Of a DNA stretch of 22,997 nucleotides, positions 21,254-22,997 are shown piece by piece (position 1 is the stretch's first letter; the number at the start of each line of letters is the position of its first letter). This stretch comes from Leptospirillum sp. GTDB lineage: Bacteria > Nitrospirota > Leptospirillia > Leptospirillales > Leptospirillaceae. The notes under the pieces are model-generated. The model had not been told where the DNA came from, searched no databases, and worked only from the letters and a program-made list of their open reading frames with translations. Made by a program: the position numbers and the translations under genes. The stretch spans positions 1 to 22,997 of the forward strand of contig DAHWKF010000128.1 of NCBI GenBank assembly GCA_027343785.1. Direction: 5' to 3'.

Positions 21254-22051
21254 TTAACGGCTTTTGGGAAAAACGCCCTTTTCATCGGAGATGACGATTT
21301 CCACCCGCCGATTGAGTTGCCTGCCGGCTGCCGTCTTGTTGGAAGCGACCGGATAGTCCTCCCCGTATCCCCGAGTGACAATGCGCTGGGAATCGATGCC
21401 CTTGTCAACCAGGGCGTCCCTGACCGCCTCGGCTCTTTTTTCCGACAGGGTTTTGTTGTAGCCGGGAGAGCCCGTGTTGTCGGTATATCCTTCGATCATG
21501 ACGTTCCTGTGGGAATCCGCCTTCATAAATTCCGCCAGCCTGTCGATGTTTTTCATCGCTCCGGGCTTGAGAGCCGCCTTATTGACGGCGAAGAGGACGC
21601 TTCCCAGTGTCAGCACCAGACCGCGATTGGTTTTTCGGGCCTTGAGATGGGCAAGCTGGGCGCGTAGACGGGCAATTTTTTCCCGTTTTGCCTCCAGCCG
21701 GAGCTGGTCGCGGCGGGAACCCGCCTTTTTGATTTCTGCCTGAATCCTGTCGGCTTCGGCTTTTTCCTTGGCGATAGCGATGTGTTTCCGGACCATATAG
21801 GCATAATGATCGACATCCGACGCCGGTGCGCCTTTCTTGAGCAAGGCGTTGGCCTTGTCCAGTTCTGAAGAAGCCTTCTGGATCTGCTCGGGGGCGGACT
21901 GCACCACGCTGCTGTCCTGGTGAACGGCGTCATATTCGAGCTGGGCTTTTTCCAGGCTGGAATTGTGGGGCGGGGCGCTCGCGCATCCCGAGAAGAGTGA
22001 GTAGGCGAAAATGGATAGGGCGAGGCCCCCCAAACGGATTTTCTGGGACAT
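21254..22051 (-). CDS. OmpA-domain peptidoglycan-binding lipoprotein with DUF4398-like N-terminus
   Basis: 265 residues on the minus strand; the ribosome site AAGGAGT (plus-strand 22059-22065) precedes the start. A lipoprotein signal ends in LFSGC (Cys23). Residues about 30-130 are charged, coiled-coil-like repeats of the DUF4398 type (QIQKASSELDKANALLKKGA, then AYMVRKHIAIAKEKAEADRI). The C-terminal third is an OmpA domain: GYTDNTGSPGYNKTLSEKRA (Asp191), then GIDSQRIVTRGYGEDYPVAS and GRQLNRRVEIVI (R248/R249), which together bind diaminopimelate in peptidoglycan. It would tether the outer membrane to the wall. It is the second gene of a two-lipoprotein operon, 32 bases after the DUF4398 gene; no link with flagella is shown beyond proximity. 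Confidence 0.92.
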   Translation of the reverse strand: MSQKIRLGGLALSIFAYSLFSGCASAPPHNSSLEKAQLEYDAVHQDSSVVQSAPEQIQKASSELDKANALLKKGAPASDVDHYAYMVRKHIAIAKEKAEADRIQAEIKKAGSRRDQLRLEAKREKIARLRAQLAHLKARKTNRGLVLTLGSVLFAVNKAALKPGAMKNIDRLAEFMKADSHRNVMIEGYTDNTGSPGYNKTLSEKRAEAVRDALVDKGIDSQRIVTRGYGEDYPVASNKTAAGRQLNRRVEIVISDEKGVFPKSR

Positions 22052-22083
22052 TTTGGTGACTCCTTCTGCAAGAGGTAGGGGTA

Positions 22084-22515
22084 TCAGTTCGGCATGCCAA
22101 CCGGTTCTCCGGAGGATGAGCCGGAGGAGTTTTCCTTATTGTCGATCTCGTTCTGAAGAGACTGGAGACTTTTTTCCAGTTGCGTTTCGGCCTCTTTTCT
22201 CCTGGCGGTCTGGCCCTTGGCCAACGCCAGCTCTGCGTCCACACGGGCTTCATTGGCCAGGTAGCGCGCACTTTTGTAGTCGCCCATTTTCATTTTTTTC
22301 TGGGCATCCTTGAGTTTTGTCTGAGCGGCTATCAGGTCAACCGCGTCATAGTTGCGCGTTCCAGCCCGGTCGGCCTGGTCGACCATCATTTTGGCCCGGG
22401 CCAGAGACTTGTCCGGTTTGAGTCCCTCGCTCGCGCAACCTCCCAATAAGATCGTCGCGCCGATCAGGGCAAGTCCCATGACGGTTCCATGAGAGCGTTT
22501 CAGTCCATGGTTCAT
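22084..22515 (-). CDS. DUF4398-type lipoprotein
   Basis: 143 residues on the minus strand. An ATG 8 codons further out (22539) is in frame, but AAGGAGGT (plus-strand 22521-22528) lies 5 bases before the ATG ending at 22515, which is therefore the start. The signal peptide ends LLGGC (Cys27), giving a lipid-anchored protein. The mature part is helical and charged, with repeats such as SLARAKMMVDQADRAG and KLKDAQKKMKMGDYKSARYL then ANEARVDAELALAK, the DUF4398 pattern, and a Ser-rich tail. DUF4398 proteins commonly pair with an OmpA-domain lipoprotein, as here. Function is not known beyond the envelope location. Confidence 0.85.
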   Translation of the reverse strand: MNHGLKRSHGTVMGLALIGATILLGGCASEGLKPDKSLARAKMMVDQADRAGTRNYDAVDLIAAQTKLKDAQKKMKMGDYKSARYLANEARVDAELALAKGQTARRKEAETQLEKSLQSLQNEIDNKENSSGSSSGEPVGMPN

Positions 22516-22656
22516 TTCGTACCTCCTTGGATGGGTCAAATCTCAAAAATAGAAGATTTCCGGGGGAGCTGGTATCTCTCACCCGAAAACCCCTTTTCAT
22601 GATGAGGAGGGAAGACGGGACGAAAGGGACTCGTCCGGATCCGGCTCCTGGTATTG

Positions 22657-22665
22657 ATCATAGCA
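22657..22665 (-). promoter_or_regulatory. Extended -10 sigma-70 promoter for the lipoprotein operon
   Basis: On the minus strand TGC-TATGAT is an extended -10 (5 of 6 matches to TATAAT plus the TGn element). A long A/T-rich stretch upstream could act as an UP element. The predicted start near 22650 leaves a leader of about 135 bases. The -35 is not clear. Confidence 0.5.
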
Positions 22666-22943
22666 GATTTAATGTTTTTATTTTATTGTAACTTAAAATT
22701 AGTACCCAAAAAGTGAAGTCAAAAATCAGAAAATGATGAGGCGAGGCTCAGTATTCTTATATATGGCAAGGGTTTGTTATGAGGTGGATCTGAGGGTAAT
22801 CGGGAGAAAAAGTGTGAGGACCCGCCCTGTTTCCTGCTCCGGGGCCGGTCCTGCCAAGAGCGTCTCCGGCGTGTGCAAGAGGAGATAAATAAAGAATGAA
22901 TAATGAAGAATGACCGATCCTGCTCCTTCATGACAAACGAGGC

Positions 22944-22971
22944 TTGACGGGCAATTTCTTTGTGATATATT
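22944..22971 (+). promoter_or_regulatory. Sigma-70 promoter at right edge, facing out of the window
   Basis: TTGACG (22944-22949), 16-base spacer, TATATT (22966-22971) with TG at 22963-22964 forming an extended -10. The gene it serves lies beyond the window; an ATG at 22976 is too close to the expected start site to be sure it is used. Confidence 0.58.
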
Positions 22972-22997
22972 AATCATGGGTATTTCTCTCAATCCGA

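Larger units (their letters stand above)
22540..22997. other. Intergenic region, 458 bases, no supported gene
   Basis: From the lipoprotein operon leader (22540-22650) through an A/T-rich block (22665-22735) to a promoter at the right edge. No tRNA, rRNA, repeat array or terminator stands out. A 51-codon frame at 22733-22888 has no ribosome site and is not called. The A/T block contains TTTTATTTTAT then TAACTTAAAA, which recurs near 11970. Confidence 0.5.

Noticed and set aside
22733..22888. 51-codon plus-strand frame in the right intergenic region
   Set aside because: No ribosome site, Arg/Ser-rich random-looking product, no promoter correctly placed.
22777..22992. 71-codon minus-strand frame at the right edge
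   Set aside because: It runs through the outward sigma-70 promoter, has no ribosome site, and its product has no recognisable pattern.
1..22997. CRISPR arrays, insertion sequences, tRNA or rRNA genes
   Set aside because: No regular repeat-spacer pattern, transposase motif, terminal inverted repeats or cloverleaf sequence was seen on either strand.

Overview
This window reads as a flagellar gene cluster followed by a probable flagellin-glycosylation island and a small envelope lipoprotein operon. The bacterium is moderately GC-rich and Gram-negative: L-ring and P-ring genes (flgH, flgI) and two lipoprotein-type envelope genes are present. A csrA-fliW pair next to short flagellins, a FlgJ lacking the muramidase domain, and CgeB-type and GT9 glycosyltransferases fit a deep-branching lineage such as Nitrospirota (Leptospirillum-like) better than an enteric bacterium. 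That placement is inference from gene content and style, not a database match.

Layout. 1-3217 (+): the end of the basal-body operon, flgG (3' part), flgA, flgH, flgI and a short flgJ, tightly packed with stop/start overlaps. 3248-4111: a first flagellin immediately after flgJ, with no sigma-28 promoter of its own that I can see. 4163-4189: a letter-perfect sigma-28 (FliA) promoter in front of flgM-flgN-flgK-flgL-csrA-fliW (4228-8501). csrA appears to start at an ATT codon with its Shine-Dalgarno in the loop of a small hairpin. A second sigma-28-like promoter overlaps the fliW stop codon and leads, through a structured leader of about 150 nt with GGA-bearing hairpins, into a second flagellin (8683-9510). 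fliD, fliS and a small unknown gene (to 11879) follow.

11880-12056 is an AT-rich junction with a hairpin and a correctly spaced sigma-54 (-24/-12) promoter. It leads into a six-gene operon (12057-21174): a CgeB-like glycosyltransferase, a glycosyltransferase-methyltransferase-TPR fusion, a GT9 (heptosyltransferase-like) enzyme, a second CgeB-like enzyme with a Maf-like N-terminus, a second GT9 enzyme, and an unknown protein. The position next to the flagellin/cap/chaperone genes suggests that this set builds and attaches a glycan to flagellin. On the opposite strand, 22515-21254, lies a DUF4398 lipoprotein followed by an OmpA-domain lipoprotein. The right edge carries a probable sigma-70 promoter for a gene outside the window.

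How it fits together. Basal body and flagellin 1 would be made early. Once the hook is finished FlgM leaves, sigma-28 is freed, and flgM-flgN-flgK-flgL-csrA-fliW and flagellin 2 are switched on. CsrA, held by FliW, would hold back the flagellin 2 message until flagellin is being secreted. A sigma-54 promoter then gives the glycosylation genes a control separate from sigma-28.
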